From the NCBI GenBank assembly GCA_002067755.1, contig MVQH01000075.1:1-55480 (forward strand): a DNA stretch of 55,480 bases. The letters run 5' to 3'. Origin of the DNA: Methanosaeta sp. PtaB.Bin018. GTDB lineage: Archaea > Halobacteriota > Methanosarcinia > Methanotrichales > Methanotrichaceae. Positions 1 through 9,338 of this stretch are shown piece after piece. A program made the translations under genes and the position numbers. Each line of letters begins with the position of its first letter. Position 1 is the first letter of the stretch. The notes beneath the pieces are model-generated. The model saw nothing but the letters and a program-made list of their open reading frames with translations. It did not search any database and was not told the DNA's origin.

Positions 1-54
1 CTGCTGGGATAAGCCCTGTCATCGCATCACCCTTAAAATATAGGCAAGCACAGC

Positions 55-552
55 TTATATTTGTTCCGACATATACGACATCTGGATCTTTACGACCTCA
101 GTGGAATTTTTTGCTGCAGCATATTCTTGCAAGGGCTCATGGTTAAGCTCCAAAAAGACGTGTCCCCACTTGAATTTAGAGAGGATCTCCTGGGCTTGCT
201 CCTGCTCACCGAGGATGACCAATCCTGCTGCCAGGGCCTCCACAGTGGAGAGCTTGAAGGGCTTTCCATAGTTCACGGGGTTGGCCGCAACCAGGAATGG
301 CAGTGCTCTATCCTGAAGCCTGATGCTTGAGAAGATCTCCTCGGCATGGGCCCAGCTGCAGTCCAACGCTGCCAGGCCTCTAGCTCCTCTGTCCTCAGGC
401 GATAACGCTTTTTCCGAGAAGGGGCTGAGGACCACGAAAGGCTTTAACTGATTTTTATGCTTTGTGAGGCGCGCCAATCCGAAGCGGGCCAGCTTTCTGC
501 CTGAGCATTTCCGGGGATCGCACTGATCTGTGTGATAGATGAGCAGCTCCAT
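55..552 (-). CDS. tsr3: Tsr3-type 16S rRNA aminocarboxypropyltransferase
   Basis: Predicted to transfer the 3-amino-3-carboxypropyl group of S-adenosylmethionine to a hypermodified (N1-methyl)pseudouridine of small-subunit rRNA; a late ribosome-maturation step in the cytosol. The 165-aa product begins MELLIYHTDQCDPRKCSG and carries the family signature stretches CSWA, PFLVAANPVNYGKPFKLS and EALAAGLVILGE, which are diagnostic of the Tsr3/DUF367 family. The frame is open 20 codons further up to 612, but family members start at the IYHxDQ strand, so the ATG at 552 is preferred. It is divergent from valS, whose start is at 630, so the two promoters must sit within or beside each other's 5' ends. 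TrmY, a pseudouridine N1-methyltransferase acting on tRNA, is also in this window. Family assignment is firm; the exact modified position is inferred from family knowledge. Confidence 0.9.
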   Translation of the reverse strand: MELLIYHTDQCDPRKCSGRKLARFGLARLTKHKNQLKPFVVLSPFSEKALSPEDRGARGLAALDCSWAHAEEIFSSIRLQDRALPFLVAANPVNYGKPFKLSTVEALAAGLVILGEQEQAQEILSKFKWGHVFLELNHEPLQEYAAAKNSTEVVKIQMSYMSEQI

Positions 553-629
553 CGAGGATAGCCATTCACCGATAATCCTATTAACATTGTGTTCCACTCC
601 CAAAGCAGCCAATCGCAGGGAGCTTTCTG

Positions 630-3206
630 ATGAGCGAGGTCTCCAAGGAGTACAACTTCAAGCAAGTGGAAGAGAAATGGGTGGCGAGCTGGGACGATTC
701 CGTCTACTATTTCGACTGGGAGTCAAAAAAGCCGCAGTACATCATCGACACCCCTCCGCCCTATCCCACTGGAAATTTCCACATCGGCAATGCCCTAAAC
801 TGGTGCTACATCGATTTTGTTGCGCGCTACAAGCGCATGCGAGGCTACAATGTGATGTTTCCCCAGGGATGGGACTGCCACGGCCTGCCGACCGAGGTTA
901 AGGTGGAGGAGATTTATCACATCACCAAGAATCAGGTTCCGAGAGAGGAGTTCCGGAGGCTCTGTGAGAAGCTGACTGAGGAGGCCATCGAACGCTTCCA
1001 CAAGTCCATGGACAGATTGGGCCTGTCCATCGACTGGTCCAATGAGTACATCACAATGAAGCCAGAGTACTATGTGAAGACGCAACGCTCTTTTGTGCAG
1101 ATGTACCGGAATGGCCAGATCTATCGCGAGGATCACCCAGTCAACTGGTGTCCGCGCTGCGGGACTGCAATAGCCTTTGCCGAGGTGGAGTACGACTCCC
1201 GCACAACGACCCTTAATTACATGCGTTTTCCTGCTGATGAGGGCTTTGTGGAGATCGCCACCACCAGGCCCGAGCTTTTGGCGGCCTGCGTGGCAGTTGC
1301 CGTGAACCCTGAGGATGAACGCTACCGCAAATACATCGGCAAGACAGTGCGAGTCCCGCTCTTCGAGTATGATGTTCCTGTTCTGGCAGACCCAGTTGTG
1401 GACACCAAGTTCGGCACGGGCGTCGTGATGATCTGCACATTCGGAGACAAACAGGATGTGCGTTGGTGGATGGAGCATCATCTGCCATTGCGCCAGGCCA
1501 TAGACCGCAATGGCCTTCTGACCAAGATAGCTGGCCCGTATTCAGGCCTATCAGTGGATGAGACAAAGAAGAAGATCATCCAGGATATGAAAGACCGGGA
1601 GATAATCTTTCGGCAGGAGCCTCTGGAGCAGAACGTGGGGCTCTGCTGGAGGTGCAAGACGCCCATCGAGATCCTGTCCGAGCGGCAGTGGTTCGTGAAG
1701 ATCGACCCGGAGGAGGTCCGAAAGACAGCAGATGAGATTTTGTGGATACCGCCTCACATGCAGGTCCGCCTCAAGAACTGGGCGGACTCTGTGGAGTGGG
1801 ACTGGTGCATCTCCAGGCAGAGGATCTTCGCCACACCCATACCTGTCTGGTACTGCAAGAGCTGCGGAGAGGTGCTGGTGGCGAAAGAGGAGTGGCTCCC
1901 CCTGGACCCCACCCAAACGAAGCCACCTGTGAAGTGCAAGTGTGGCTGCGAAGAATTCGTTCCCGAGAAGGATGTCCTGGATACATGGATGGACAGCTCC
2001 ATCTCAGCACTCGCGGTTGCGGGCTGGCCTGACAGGAAGGATCTGCGCATGCCCACGCAGCTCCGACCGCAGGGGCACGACATCATTCGTACATGGGCAT
2101 TTTACACAATTTTGCGCTGCAAGTCGCTTTTGGGCATCAAGCCATGGGATGCGATCCTCATCAACGGCATGGCCCTTGGCGAGGATGGGCACAAGATGTC
2201 CAAGTCCCTGAACAACTTCATCCGCCCCGAAGAGGTCTTCGAGACAAATGGCGCAGATGCTCTGAGGCAGTGGGCAGCCATGGGCGGTAGCCCCGGAAAC
2301 GACATAATGTTCCAGTGGAAAGAGATCACAGCAGCAAGCCGTTTCCAGCAGAAGCTCTGGTCGATCTTTCGCTTCGCCCGCCCATTTATGGCCAAAACAG
2401 ACGGCAGGCCAGGGCAGGTGGACAGGTGGCTCCTTGGAGAGCTTGATCGGCTTGTTTTAGCAGCCACGAACTTCATGGACAATTTCCAGTTCGACGAGAC
2501 AATCAAAGCGATCAGGGCCTTCGCCTGGGAGACGCTGGCAGACAATTACATCGAGCTGATAAAGGCCCGGCTCTATGGACCTGACTGTGCTGAGAAGAGG
2601 GCAGCTCAAAATACGCTTTACACAGCCATTGAGACATTGAGCCGCCTCATGGCTCCCATCATGCCATTTCTGTCCGAGGAGATCTACCACTCACTGACGG
2701 GCGAGAGCGTTCATGTGCAGAGCTGGCCAAAGCCGCTGGGAGTGGCGGCAGATCCCGCAGGACTGGCAGTCAAGGAGATTGCGGCTGCTCTTCGCCGCTA
2801 TAAATCAGAGAAAGGAATGGCTCTGAACTCACCTCTGCCGGGAATAGTGGTGTACTCGGACCTGGGATTGGAGACAGTCGATCTGCGGGGCGTTGCCAAC
2901 TCCCCCGTGGAGAGCAGGATCGGGAAGCCTGAGGTAGAGATGAAGCCTGTTGCTGTGAAGCCCCAGATGAAGATCCTCGGCCCTATGTTCAAGGATAAGA
3001 GTCGAAAGATCATAAAAATCCTGAATTCCATGGATGTTGCAGAGGTTGCCCGGCAGAAAGCCTCCGGATGCATCAAGGTCGATGTGGACGGCGAGGCAAT
3101 CGATCTGCCACCTGCTGCAGTGGAGCTGGTTGTGGAGACCCTCTCAGCCGGTGAGGCGGTCGACGTCCTTGGGGTCGGCGATACAACTGTGCTGGTACGA
3201 AAATGA
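630..3206 (+). CDS. valS: Valyl-tRNA synthetase
   Basis: Class I aminoacyl-tRNA synthetase that charges tRNA-Val, with an editing domain that removes mischarged threonine. The 858-aa length is usual for the archaeal form. The HIGH-type signature appears as [11 protein letters not shown] (HIGN at residues 51-54) and the KMSKS loop is exact at residues 522-526 ([11 protein letters not shown]). The CP1 editing region ([17 protein letters not shown]) and paired Cys motifs (CPRCG, CWRCK, CKSCG, CKCGC) of zinc-binding insertions are visible. An AGGGAG ribosome-binding site precedes the ATG at 630. It is the first gene of a plus-strand run; its stop overlaps the start of the CYTH gene by 4 bases (ATGA), implying co-transcription and translational coupling. 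Confidence 0.98.
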   Translation: MSEVSKEYNFKQVEEKWVASWDDSVYYFDWESKKPQYIIDTPPPYPTGNFHIGNALNWCYIDFVARYKRMRGYNVMFPQGWDCHGLPTEVKVEEIYHITKNQVPREEFRRLCEKLTEEAIERFHKSMDRLGLSIDWSNEYITMKPEYYVKTQRSFVQMYRNGQIYREDHPVNWCPRCGTAIAFAEVEYDSRTTTLNYMRFPADEGFVEIATTRPELLAACVAVAVNPEDERYRKYIGKTVRVPLFEYDVPVLADPVVDTKFGTGVVMICTFGDKQDVRWWMEHHLPLRQAIDRNGLLTKIAGPYSGLSVDETKKKIIQDMKDREIIFRQEPLEQNVGLCWRCKTPIEILSERQWFVKIDPEEVRKTADEILWIPPHMQVRLKNWADSVEWDWCISRQRIFATPIPVWYCKSCGEVLVAKEEWLPLDPTQTKPPVKCKCGCEEFVPEKDVLDTWMDSSISALAVAGWPDRKDLRMPTQLRPQGHDIIRTWAFYTILRCKSLLGIKPWDAILINGMALGEDGHKMSKSLNNFIRPEEVFETNGADALRQWAAMGGSPGNDIMFQWKEITAASRFQQKLWSIFRFARPFMAKTDGRPGQVDRWLLGELDRLVLAATNFMDNFQFDETIKAIRAFAWETLADNYIELIKARLYGPDCAEKRAAQNTLYTAIETLSRLMAPIMPFLSEEIYHSLTGESVHVQSWPKPLGVAADPAGLAVKEIAAALRRYKSEKGMALNSPLPGIVVYSDLGLETVDLRGVANSPVESRIGKPEVEMKPVAVKPQMKILGPMFKDKSRKIIKILNSMDVAEVARQKASGCIKVDVDGEAIDLPPAAVELVVETLSAGEAVDVLGVGDTTVLVRK

Positions 3207-3730
3207 TCGAGGTTGAGGTCAAGGCACGCGCCCGAGAAGATACAAAAGAGGCGATATTGGCCCTGGGAGCAGTCCCTATGGGCACAGAGGAGCATCATGA
3301 CCTCTATTTCAATTCTCCACAAAGAGACTTCAAGGAAACAGATGAGGCTTTGCGCATCAGAATCAAAGAGGATGGGGCGCGCCTGACCTACAAGGGCCCA
3401 AAGCTTGACAGCGAGACAAAGTCGCGCCTGGAATTGACAGCGGTGATCGACGACCCTCTCAAGATGCAGCAGATCCTGGAGTCCTTGGGCTTTGTGCTCT
3501 CAGGTACGGTCAAGAAGCGCAGGACCAAGTATCGCCTCGATGATGTGGTCTTTGCCATCGATGAAGTGGAAGGTTTGGGCTCCTTTCTGGAGGTCGAGGC
3601 CCGAGGTGAAGATGATGATTGGGCGGCCCAAAAGAGGCGGGTTCTCTCCCTTTTGAACAGGTTGGGCCTGGGCGAATCGATTCGCAGCTCTTATCTGGAG
3701 CTGCTGCAAGAAAGATCCAAATGCGAATGA
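3203..3730 (+). CDS. cyaB: CYTH-domain protein (CyaB-like adenylate cyclase / triphosphatase family)
   Basis: A 175-aa CYTH (CyaB-thiamine triphosphatase) tunnel-fold protein. The ExExK metal/phosphate signature is exact at the N-terminus (E3-V-E5-V-K7), followed by the alternating basic and acidic strands expected to line the triphosphate tunnel ([45 protein letters not shown]). Family members hydrolyse inorganic or organic triphosphates; in some bacteria CyaB makes cAMP, but archaeal copies are usually better described as triphosphatases of unknown substrate. The ATG overlaps the valS stop by 4 bases. Fold is certain; substrate is unknown and the symbol is only a family name. Confidence 0.85.
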   Translation: MIEVEVKARAREDTKEAILALGAVPMGTEEHHDLYFNSPQRDFKETDEALRIRIKEDGARLTYKGPKLDSETKSRLELTAVIDDPLKMQQILESLGFVLSGTVKKRRTKYRLDDVVFAIDEVEGLGSFLEVEARGEDDDWAAQKRRVLSLLNRLGLGESIRSSYLELLQERSKCE

Positions 3731-3743
3731 GCGCCTAAAAATT

Positions 3744-4616
3744 ATGTCAGAAAGCTCGAGAGTCCAGATCCCTGTGGTCATCATGCTTCTATTCGTGATG
3801 GCAGTTCAGATCCTCGCACTGGCCATCACCCCTGCCATCTTGGCCAGCGGCAACAGAGTCTTTGAGGACCCGACATCGACATCAAATCCCATAATCTATG
3901 TGCTAATCATCCTGGCCTTCACAGCTCTTCTTCTCATTGCCATAAGGCTCAAGCAGAGCTGGATCATAAGCGGCTTCATACTTGTGTCAATTGCCGCCAG
4001 CATTTATTATGTCCTTGAGGCCTTCATGTCTCCTTTGATGGCGCTTGTGCCAACTCTAGCAGTAATGATCTTGATGCGCTACTATCCTGAGTGGTATGTC
4101 ATTGACGCCTTCGGCATCCTGGTCTGTGCAGGCATCAGCTCGCTCTTCGGTGTGAGCATGACCACGCTTCCTGCTCTGATACTATTGCTGGTACTGGCGG
4201 TCTACGATGCCATCTCTGTCTACAAGACCCGCCACATGATCTCTCTGGCGGAGGGCGTGATAAATATAAAGGCCCCTTTGCTCTTCGTAGTTCCCAGGAG
4301 CAGCCAATACAGCTTTCGCGAAGATCGCATTTCGATCTCAAAGGATGGTGAGAAGAGGGGCGCATATTTCCTGGGCCTTGGCGATGCCATAATTCCCACA
4401 ATACTTGTGATCTCTGCCAATTGGTCGCTCCCGGCCCCGGGATACTTCGGCATCAATCTTCCTGCATTCGGAGCAATGTTGGGAACATATCTTGGATTTT
4501 TATTCCTCATGACCACATCCCGAGGCAAGCCCCAGGCAGGACTTCCATTTCTTAACTCGGGGGTCATTCTGGGGTTTCTGATGGGGTGTGCAGCTGCGGG
4601 GATCTGGCCATTTTAG
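3744..4616 (+). CDS. Presenilin/signal-peptide-peptidase-like A22 membrane protease
   Basis: A 290-aa polytopic membrane protein, about nine hydrophobic segments, of the archaeal presenilin homologue (PSH, DUF1119) family of intramembrane aspartyl proteases. The two catalytic aspartates are visible: VYDAISVYKT (Y154-D155) and LGLGDAIIP (GLGD, D214). A GLPFLN segment near the C-terminus occupies the place of the PAL motif. Such enzymes cleave transmembrane helices, for example leftover signal peptides; the archaeal substrate is not known. The gene begins 13 bases after the CYTH stop, so it is probably in the valS operon. A run of seven T lies just after the stop (about 4623-4629) and could terminate transcription. 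Confidence 0.88.
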   Translation: MSESSRVQIPVVIMLLFVMAVQILALAITPAILASGNRVFEDPTSTSNPIIYVLIILAFTALLLIAIRLKQSWIISGFILVSIAASIYYVLEAFMSPLMALVPTLAVMILMRYYPEWYVIDAFGILVCAGISSLFGVSMTTLPALILLLVLAVYDAISVYKTRHMISLAEGVINIKAPLLFVVPRSSQYSFREDRISISKDGEKRGAYFLGLGDAIIPTILVISANWSLPAPGYFGINLPAFGAMLGTYLGFLFLMTTSRGKPQAGLPFLNSGVILGFLMGCAAAGIWPF

Positions 4617-4663
4617 CGACAGCTTTTTTTGCCATGTCATGCCTCATAAAAATATGAGGAATA

Positions 4664-4864
4664 ATGATGGTGGATGAGGACCTGGCAGTTCTTGAGCACT
4701 TCGTGCCCTTCTGTCCCAAATGCGGCAATGAGTGCGAGCATAAGGAGCTTCGGCGGGCCCTTGATGCAGATTGCTGGAAGAAGATCGTGGTAGAGACCAT
4801 CTACTACTGCAAGAGGTGCGATAACTACTGGAGCGAGGGGCTGGTAGAGAAAGGATACAAATGA
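4664..4864 (+). CDS. Small zinc-ribbon protein
   Basis: A 66-aa protein with two knuckles, CPKCG near residue 17 and CKRCD near residue 50, a standard zinc-ribbon spacing. No other domain is visible and the family is not recognised by name. A GAGG site lies ahead of tandem ATG codons at 4664 and 4667. Its TGA overlaps the start of the deacetylase-like gene (ATGA), so the two are likely translated together; a zinc ribbon cotranscribed with a deacylase could be an accessory or nucleic-acid-binding partner, but that is inference. Confidence 0.75.
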   Translation: MMVDEDLAVLEHFVPFCPKCGNECEHKELRRALDADCWKKIVVETIYYCKRCDNYWSEGLVEKGYK

Positions 4865-5988
4865 TCTACCTCTATTACACAGATCACTTCCGAAGCTATA
4901 ACTTTGGGCCTGAGCATCCTTTGAATCCGATAAGGCTCACGCTGGCATATAAGCTGATAGAGGATATGGGATTGCTCGACTGCCAAACAGAGCTGATCAG
5001 GCCAGGGCCCGCCAGCGAGGAGGATCTCCATCAAGTCCATACGCTGGAGTACATCGAATCTGTGAGGCTAGAGGAGCCTGACATGGCCTTTGGGCTGGGA
5101 AGCGATGATACGCCAGTCTTCCCGGGCATATTCGATGCATCGCGCTACATGGCAGGAGGAAGCATCGACGCTGCTAAGCGGATGCTGGTGGAGGATTGCA
5201 GCACATTCAACCTTGGCGGCGGCCTTCATCATGCTTTTCCGACCCAAGCCGCCGGCTTTTGCGTATTCAATGATGTTGCTCTGGCGATAAGCTTTCTCAA
5301 AAAGAAGTTCTCTTGCATCCTTTACCTGGACATAGACGGTCACCATGGCGACGGAGTGCAGCAGATCTTCTACGAAGACCAGGATGTTCTTACATTCTCG
5401 ATTCACGAATCTGGAAAGTATCTTTTCCCAGGAACGGGGTTCGTGGACGAGGCAGGTGCAGGGCAGGGACTGGGCTATGCAGTTAACATCCCCATGCCAA
5501 TGTACGCAGCCGACGAGGACTATCTGCGTGCCTTCGAATATGTGGTTCCCAGGCTCTTTGAATGGTTCTGTCCTGATGTGGTGGTGGCGCAGCTTGGCGT
5601 AGATACCCATTATTCAGATCCTCTGACAAGCCTGAATGTCACCCTTACTGGTTACACTCAGATGGTGCGTCGCATCGTTGAGCTGACACACAAATACGCA
5701 GAAGGCAGACTGATGGCTTTGGGCGGCGGGGGATACAATCTGGCAGTGGTTCCCGTGGCCTGGGCCAGCGTACTTCATCTCATGAGAGATGAGCCTCTGC
5801 CGGAATATCTTCCACCATACTGGGTGGAGCTGTTCTCAAACGTCGTGGGCTGCGAGCCTATGGCCCTCCCCGATATTGATATCAAGCCAGGGACAGAGAC
5901 CCGAAAAAGAATCTCTGCTGAGCTGTCCGAGACCCTTTCGGAATTGAAGAGGATTCATACTGCAATTCATCCCGGAAAATTCCTGTGA
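4861..5988 (+). CDS. Histone deacetylase / AcuC-family deacylase
   Basis: A 375-aa zinc-dependent arginase/deacetylase-fold protein. The active-site signatures are intact: GGGLHHAF (H123-H124, charge relay), YLDIDGHHGDGVQ (D159, H161-H162, metal and general base), HESGKYLFPGTG, QLGVDTHYSDPL and the terminal GGGYN. Family members remove acyl groups from lysines, polyamines or small molecules; in archaea targets may include Alba or acetyl-CoA synthetase, but which applies here is unknown. It overlaps the zinc-ribbon gene by 4 bases. Family certain, substrate open. Confidence 0.9.
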   Translation: MIYLYYTDHFRSYNFGPEHPLNPIRLTLAYKLIEDMGLLDCQTELIRPGPASEEDLHQVHTLEYIESVRLEEPDMAFGLGSDDTPVFPGIFDASRYMAGGSIDAAKRMLVEDCSTFNLGGGLHHAFPTQAAGFCVFNDVALAISFLKKKFSCILYLDIDGHHGDGVQQIFYEDQDVLTFSIHESGKYLFPGTGFVDEAGAGQGLGYAVNIPMPMYAADEDYLRAFEYVVPRLFEWFCPDVVVAQLGVDTHYSDPLTSLNVTLTGYTQMVRRIVELTHKYAEGRLMALGGGGYNLAVVPVAWASVLHLMRDEPLPEYLPPYWVELFSNVVGCEPMALPDIDIKPGTETRKRISAELSETLSELKRIHTAIHPGKFL

Positions 5989-6078
5989 CGGCCTCCACTC
6001 CAAAATATCAATACCATGCACTTTTAGGTGAGTGTGAAGAACATAAATATATCAGTTAATCGATATAGTTTCTCGGCA

Positions 6079-6759
6079 ATGACGACGAGATCTCTTAAGA
6101 TCTTAGCGCTGGCAGATCTCCACGATCGCACAGAGATGCTCGAGCCTCTCAGGAGCGTAGATGCCGATCTAATTGCGTTCTGCGGCGATCTTCACGACGG
6201 CAGCAGCCTGGAGACCGCCTGGCCAACTGCCAACGCCCTGGCAGGTCTTGGCAGGCCTGTGTTGATAGTTCCCGGCAATATGGATCACAAAGACGTTGCA
6301 ATAAAGCTATGGAGAGAGGCAGGATTCATAATGCTGCATCGTTCCACCTTCGAGCACGAGAACTGTGGTTTTCTGGGCATGGGGGGAATGGTGGCACGAA
6401 ACCCTCGGAGGTTGGGAGACGGTACACGATACTATCATCAGGATGAGGAGGTCTATCAAACTCTTGCCAAGGTTTTTCCAAAGATATCTAACAAAAAATT
6501 CAAGATAATTATAACCCACCAGCCGCCGCGAGGTGCACGAGATACACTGTACAATGGCGAGCGCAGCGGTTCGGTCAGCTTGCGCCGCTTCGTTGAGGAG
6601 TTTCAGCCAGATCTCTTGCTTTGCGGCCACATCCACGAGGACCGGGGCGAGGCCTGCATTGGCGGCACAAAGATCGTCAATGTGGGTGAGCTGCGTCGTG
6701 GATATGCGTCGATCATCAAGCTCGATGATGAGATTGCTGTGGAGTGGCTCGAACCGTAA
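6079..6759 (+). CDS. Calcineurin-like metallophosphoesterase
   Basis: A 226-aa two-metal phosphoesterase. Signature blocks in order: ALADLHDR (D-x-H), FCGDLHDG (GD), VPGNMDHK (GNxD, the position of GNHD), ITHQPPRG and LLCGHIHEDRG (GHxH). The open frame extends to a GTG at 6028, but the extra 17 residues are not domain-like and a TATA-like AT-rich box at about 6044-6052 lies inside them, at the right distance for a transcript that starts just before the ATG at 6079; a near-leaderless message from 6079 is therefore preferred. Substrate cannot be read from sequence. Confidence 0.85.
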   Translation: MTTRSLKILALADLHDRTEMLEPLRSVDADLIAFCGDLHDGSSLETAWPTANALAGLGRPVLIVPGNMDHKDVAIKLWREAGFIMLHRSTFEHENCGFLGMGGMVARNPRRLGDGTRYYHQDEEVYQTLAKVFPKISNKKFKIIITHQPPRGARDTLYNGERSGSVSLRRFVEEFQPDLLLCGHIHEDRGEACIGGTKIVNVGELRRGYASIIKLDDEIAVEWLEP

Positions 6760-6777
6760 GGTTGCCCTTGTAATTTT

Positions 6778-7593
6778 TTGGGGGGAATTTCTCTGGACGA
6801 AGAGCTGAGGATGGAGATAGGCAGACGATTGGAGACCCTGCGAGATCTGCAGAAGATCGTGCCTGAAGCGGGATTGACGCATCCAGAAGATGTAGCCGAG
6901 GAGATGAACGACCTGATATCGGAGGAGTTCGAGCCGTACTTCTCAGGAAATGCAGCCTTGCACCTCTCTGCTACATGTCAGCGGTGCGGTCGGTGCTGCA
7001 ATGAGGAGAGGACCATAGCGATATCCTTTGAGGATTGCCGCACGATTGCCGGCTACTTGGGCATAAGCCTTAAGAGGTTCATGATGAAGTATACAAGACC
7101 TCATGAGCTGGCGCGCAGTGTGGTTGGAAATGCCAGGATGGTGCGCAAGGAGAGGGACGGCTCCTGCCCATTTTACAACCCCGATCTTCCTGGCTGCGAG
7201 ATTCACCCTGTAAAGCCGCAGGTGTGCAGCGCTGCCTATTACCTCTCCAAGATGAATCTGCTCCTCTGCGAGGAGACGCGTAGATTCAGCACATTTGCTC
7301 AGTGCCCTTCCGATGTCGATCTGCGGGCCAGGATGAGAGACTTCATCATAAAACTTCGAAATGATCCAGAGGTCAAGAGCGAGCTTGCCAGGATCTTCCA
7401 GTCCTCCAAACCGGAGATTCGACTTTTCCATCAGCTTCTACGTTTGAAGGGATTTGATATCTACTTTGGTCGAGATAAAGCGATGCCTCTGGTCAAAATG
7501 CTGGGCCTGAAAAGGATGCCAGAGGATGAAGAACTGAGACCTGCGGCCTTTCTTTATGCTGCAGTCCTGCTGGAAGCCCAAGAGGCCTTCTGA
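6778..7593 (+). CDS. YkgJ-family cysteine-cluster protein
   Basis: A protein of up to 271 aa with the CxxCxxCC metal-binding cluster (CQRCGRCCNEE) and the downstream partner cysteines CPFYNP...GCEIHPVKPQVCSA that define the YkgJ / CxxCxxCC family (COG0727). These are thought to bind zinc or an iron-sulfur centre; function is unproven. The helical N- and C-terminal parts are unassigned. The longest frame starts at a TTG (6778) inside a run of G; an ATG at 6811 is an equally reasonable start. It follows the phosphoesterase by 18 bases and converges on the MBL gene. Confidence 0.8.
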   Translation: MGGISLDEELRMEIGRRLETLRDLQKIVPEAGLTHPEDVAEEMNDLISEEFEPYFSGNAALHLSATCQRCGRCCNEERTIAISFEDCRTIAGYLGISLKRFMMKYTRPHELARSVVGNARMVRKERDGSCPFYNPDLPGCEIHPVKPQVCSAAYYLSKMNLLLCEETRRFSTFAQCPSDVDLRARMRDFIIKLRNDPEVKSELARIFQSSKPEIRLFHQLLRLKGFDIYFGRDKAMPLVKMLGLKRMPEDEELRPAAFLYAAVLLEAQEAF

Positions 7594-7611
7594 CCATACG
7601 GGAGATAATTG

Positions 7612-8568
7612 TCAGCGAAAGATTTTTCCGATCGAGCCAAGCGATGCCGTCTGCATTCCACATTGATTCAAATAGTGTGCCATCATGTTGGCTCTCTTTC
7701 CTTCTGGATGGTAGACCAAAACCTCCTCTGGCGAGATGTGCTCTATCATCCTCATGAGCCCTCGGAAGTCCAGATGATCGCTCAATTGAATCGTTGGATA
7801 GGACGTGTCCCTCCTGCCGGTCAAAAAGTATTTGTTGTGGCCTCGCACATGAGGCAGGTTCCATGGTGTGACCACATTTGTACTGCCGCCGTTCACCTCC
7901 GTTAATGGGCCGGCAGCGTCCTTCATCAGCTCACGGGTCAGGATCAGGCTTTGCTCATCCATGCCGATCTCATCCCTGTAGCCCATGGCCCTCATCAGGG
8001 CGACAGCCCTCTGCGCTTTGCCAAAAGCATATGCACCGAAGCTTGCCCCAGATTCCAGAGCCTCAGAGAAGCCTGACAGGTCATCCTCAAAGATGCATGA
8101 GGGATCATAAGGGTCCCCGTAGTTGGCCTCTGCAACCAGAAAATCGCAGTGAGGCAATGAACTGTAATCTTTGACATCTCCGGTCACGAGGATGCTCTCG
8201 CCCGTCTCCGTCTTCCATGAGAAGGCAGTGGAGCCGATGGCGTGACCTGTGGGATGGGTCCTGATCTCAACGCCGTCCACCATGATGCTCTCGCCAACAG
8301 CGAAGGTGCGTCCAGCATACCTCCGGCCGTAGCGGATCTCCAGGGCACGCGCAGTCTCGACAGAGGCGATGGCCTTTGGCGAGAGCATTGCCGATCTTCC
8401 GAAATGGTCGCTGTGTGCATGAGTGATGAGATAAGCATCGGGCTGGATGCAGGACTTGGGCGAGCGGCTGGTGTCTATGGAGAAGAGATGGGAATCGAAG
8501 CGAATTGAGATATGAGGAGCGCAGCCCCCACGGCTGTTGATCCTCCTTATCGGCTCAAAGCAATCCAT
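7612..8568 (-). CDS. Metallo-beta-lactamase-fold hydrolase, RNase J/CPSF-like
   Basis: A 318-aa MBL-fold protein. The metal motif is HAHSDH near residue 51, with later ligands in HPTGHAIGS, LVTGDVKDY and EANYGDP, and the GAYAFGKAQRAVALMRAMGY segment resembles the SFGKAQ stretch of the archaeal mRNA 3'-end-processing/exonuclease (YSH1-like) group. It lacks a KH domain, so it is not a full archaeal CPSF1. A role as nuclease or small-molecule hydrolase cannot be separated from sequence. A G-rich stretch precedes the ATG at 8568. Thioredoxin lies just upstream on the same strand (19 bases), suggesting co-transcription. Confidence 0.8.
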   Translation of the reverse strand: MDCFEPIRRINSRGGCAPHISIRFDSHLFSIDTSRSPKSCIQPDAYLITHAHSDHFGRSAMLSPKAIASVETARALEIRYGRRYAGRTFAVGESIMVDGVEIRTHPTGHAIGSTAFSWKTETGESILVTGDVKDYSSLPHCDFLVAEANYGDPYDPSCIFEDDLSGFSEALESGASFGAYAFGKAQRAVALMRAMGYRDEIGMDEQSLILTRELMKDAAGPLTEVNGGSTNVVTPWNLPHVRGHNKYFLTGRRDTSYPTIQLSDHLDFRGLMRMIEHISPEEVLVYHPEGKRANMMAHYLNQCGMQTASLGSIGKIFR

Positions 8569-8586
8569 TCCCTCCCTGCCCCCCTT

Positions 8587-8859
8587 CTATCTCAGGGCTT
8601 CATCGATGGCCCTTGAGAGCTCTTCTTTAGAGGTGACGCCAATCCACTTTTTCAGTTCCACGCCATCCTTCTCCAGTATGAGCGTAGGCACAACGAAGAT
8701 CCCCTTCTCTGCAGCCAAATCCCCTTCCTTGTCCACATTTACCTTCCTGAACTCCGCCTTCTCCCCGAACTCCTTTGCAAGATCCTCAAAGATGGGGCCC
8801 TGCATCCTACAAGGTCCGCACCAGTCAGCATAAAAGTCCATTAGGACTATCTTAGCCAT
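8587..8859 (-). CDS. Thioredoxin
   Basis: A compact 90-aa thioredoxin with the classical redox-active WCGPC (residues 13-17), the cis-proline block VVPTLILEKDG and the C-terminal helix. It is shorter at the N-terminus than E. coli thioredoxin, as many methanogen thioredoxins are. It would reduce disulphides of cytosolic proteins, receiving electrons from a thioredoxin reductase not present here. A GAGGTGATC ribosome-binding site precedes the ATG. Confidence 0.93.
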   Translation of the reverse strand: MAKIVLMDFYADWCGPCRMQGPIFEDLAKEFGEKAEFRKVNVDKEGDLAAEKGIFVVPTLILEKDGVELKKWIGVTSKEELSRAIDEALR

Positions 8860-8882
8860 GGCTTCCGATCACCTCACAAATA

Positions 8883-9338
8883 TCAGATTATATCGAACTT
8901 CACACCTATCTTGAATATCTTTCCCGTTGGAAGGACCAGTAACTTGCGTCCTGTGCGGATGCGGATCTCTTGCAAGATCTCTTGTATCCGGTCCTCGTGT
9001 GCTGAGACAGTGAACCACAGGTTATAGCCGCTCTCGTTCGGCCTCAAGTAGTTATGTGAGACTTCGGGATATTCGCTCACCACTTGGGCTGCTTCATCTG
9101 CCTCTTCTACAGGCACCTGTAAAGCCGCCAGCATCCCTCCCATGCCGAATTTTCGCAGATCAAGGATAGGACCAATCCTTCGAACCAGGCCCTCCTTCTG
9201 CAGCGCAGAAAGCCGCACAATTACCTCATCCTCGCCAAGACCAAATGCATCTCCCAGATCACAAAATGGTCGAGAGGTCAGAGGCAAGCCCTCCTGCACA
9301 GCAGCCAGGAGCTTGAGATCGATCTCGTCCATTGTCAC
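8883..9338 (-). CDS. Siroheme decarboxylase subunit, Lrp/AsnC-like (AhbA/AhbB family)
   Basis: A 151-aa protein with an N-terminal helix-turn-helix and a ligand-binding half typical of NirD/NirG-type siroheme decarboxylases, e.g. LVRRIGPILDLRKFGM and SHNYLRPNESGYNLWFTV, where the His-Asn-Tyr-x-Arg stretch is the recognised active-site region. Two such subunits together convert siroheme to 12,18-didecarboxysiroheme in the alternative haem pathway. Only one is in the window, so AhbA cannot be told from AhbB. The GTG at 9338 overlaps the radical SAM stop (GTGA); an ATG at 9332 is the alternative start. Its operon partner supports a haem rather than regulatory role. Confidence 0.85.
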   Translation of the reverse strand: MTMDEIDLKLLAAVQEGLPLTSRPFCDLGDAFGLGEDEVIVRLSALQKEGLVRRIGPILDLRKFGMGGMLAALQVPVEEADEAAQVVSEYPEVSHNYLRPNESGYNLWFTVSAHEDRIQEILQEIRIRTGRKLLVLPTGKIFKIGVKFDII

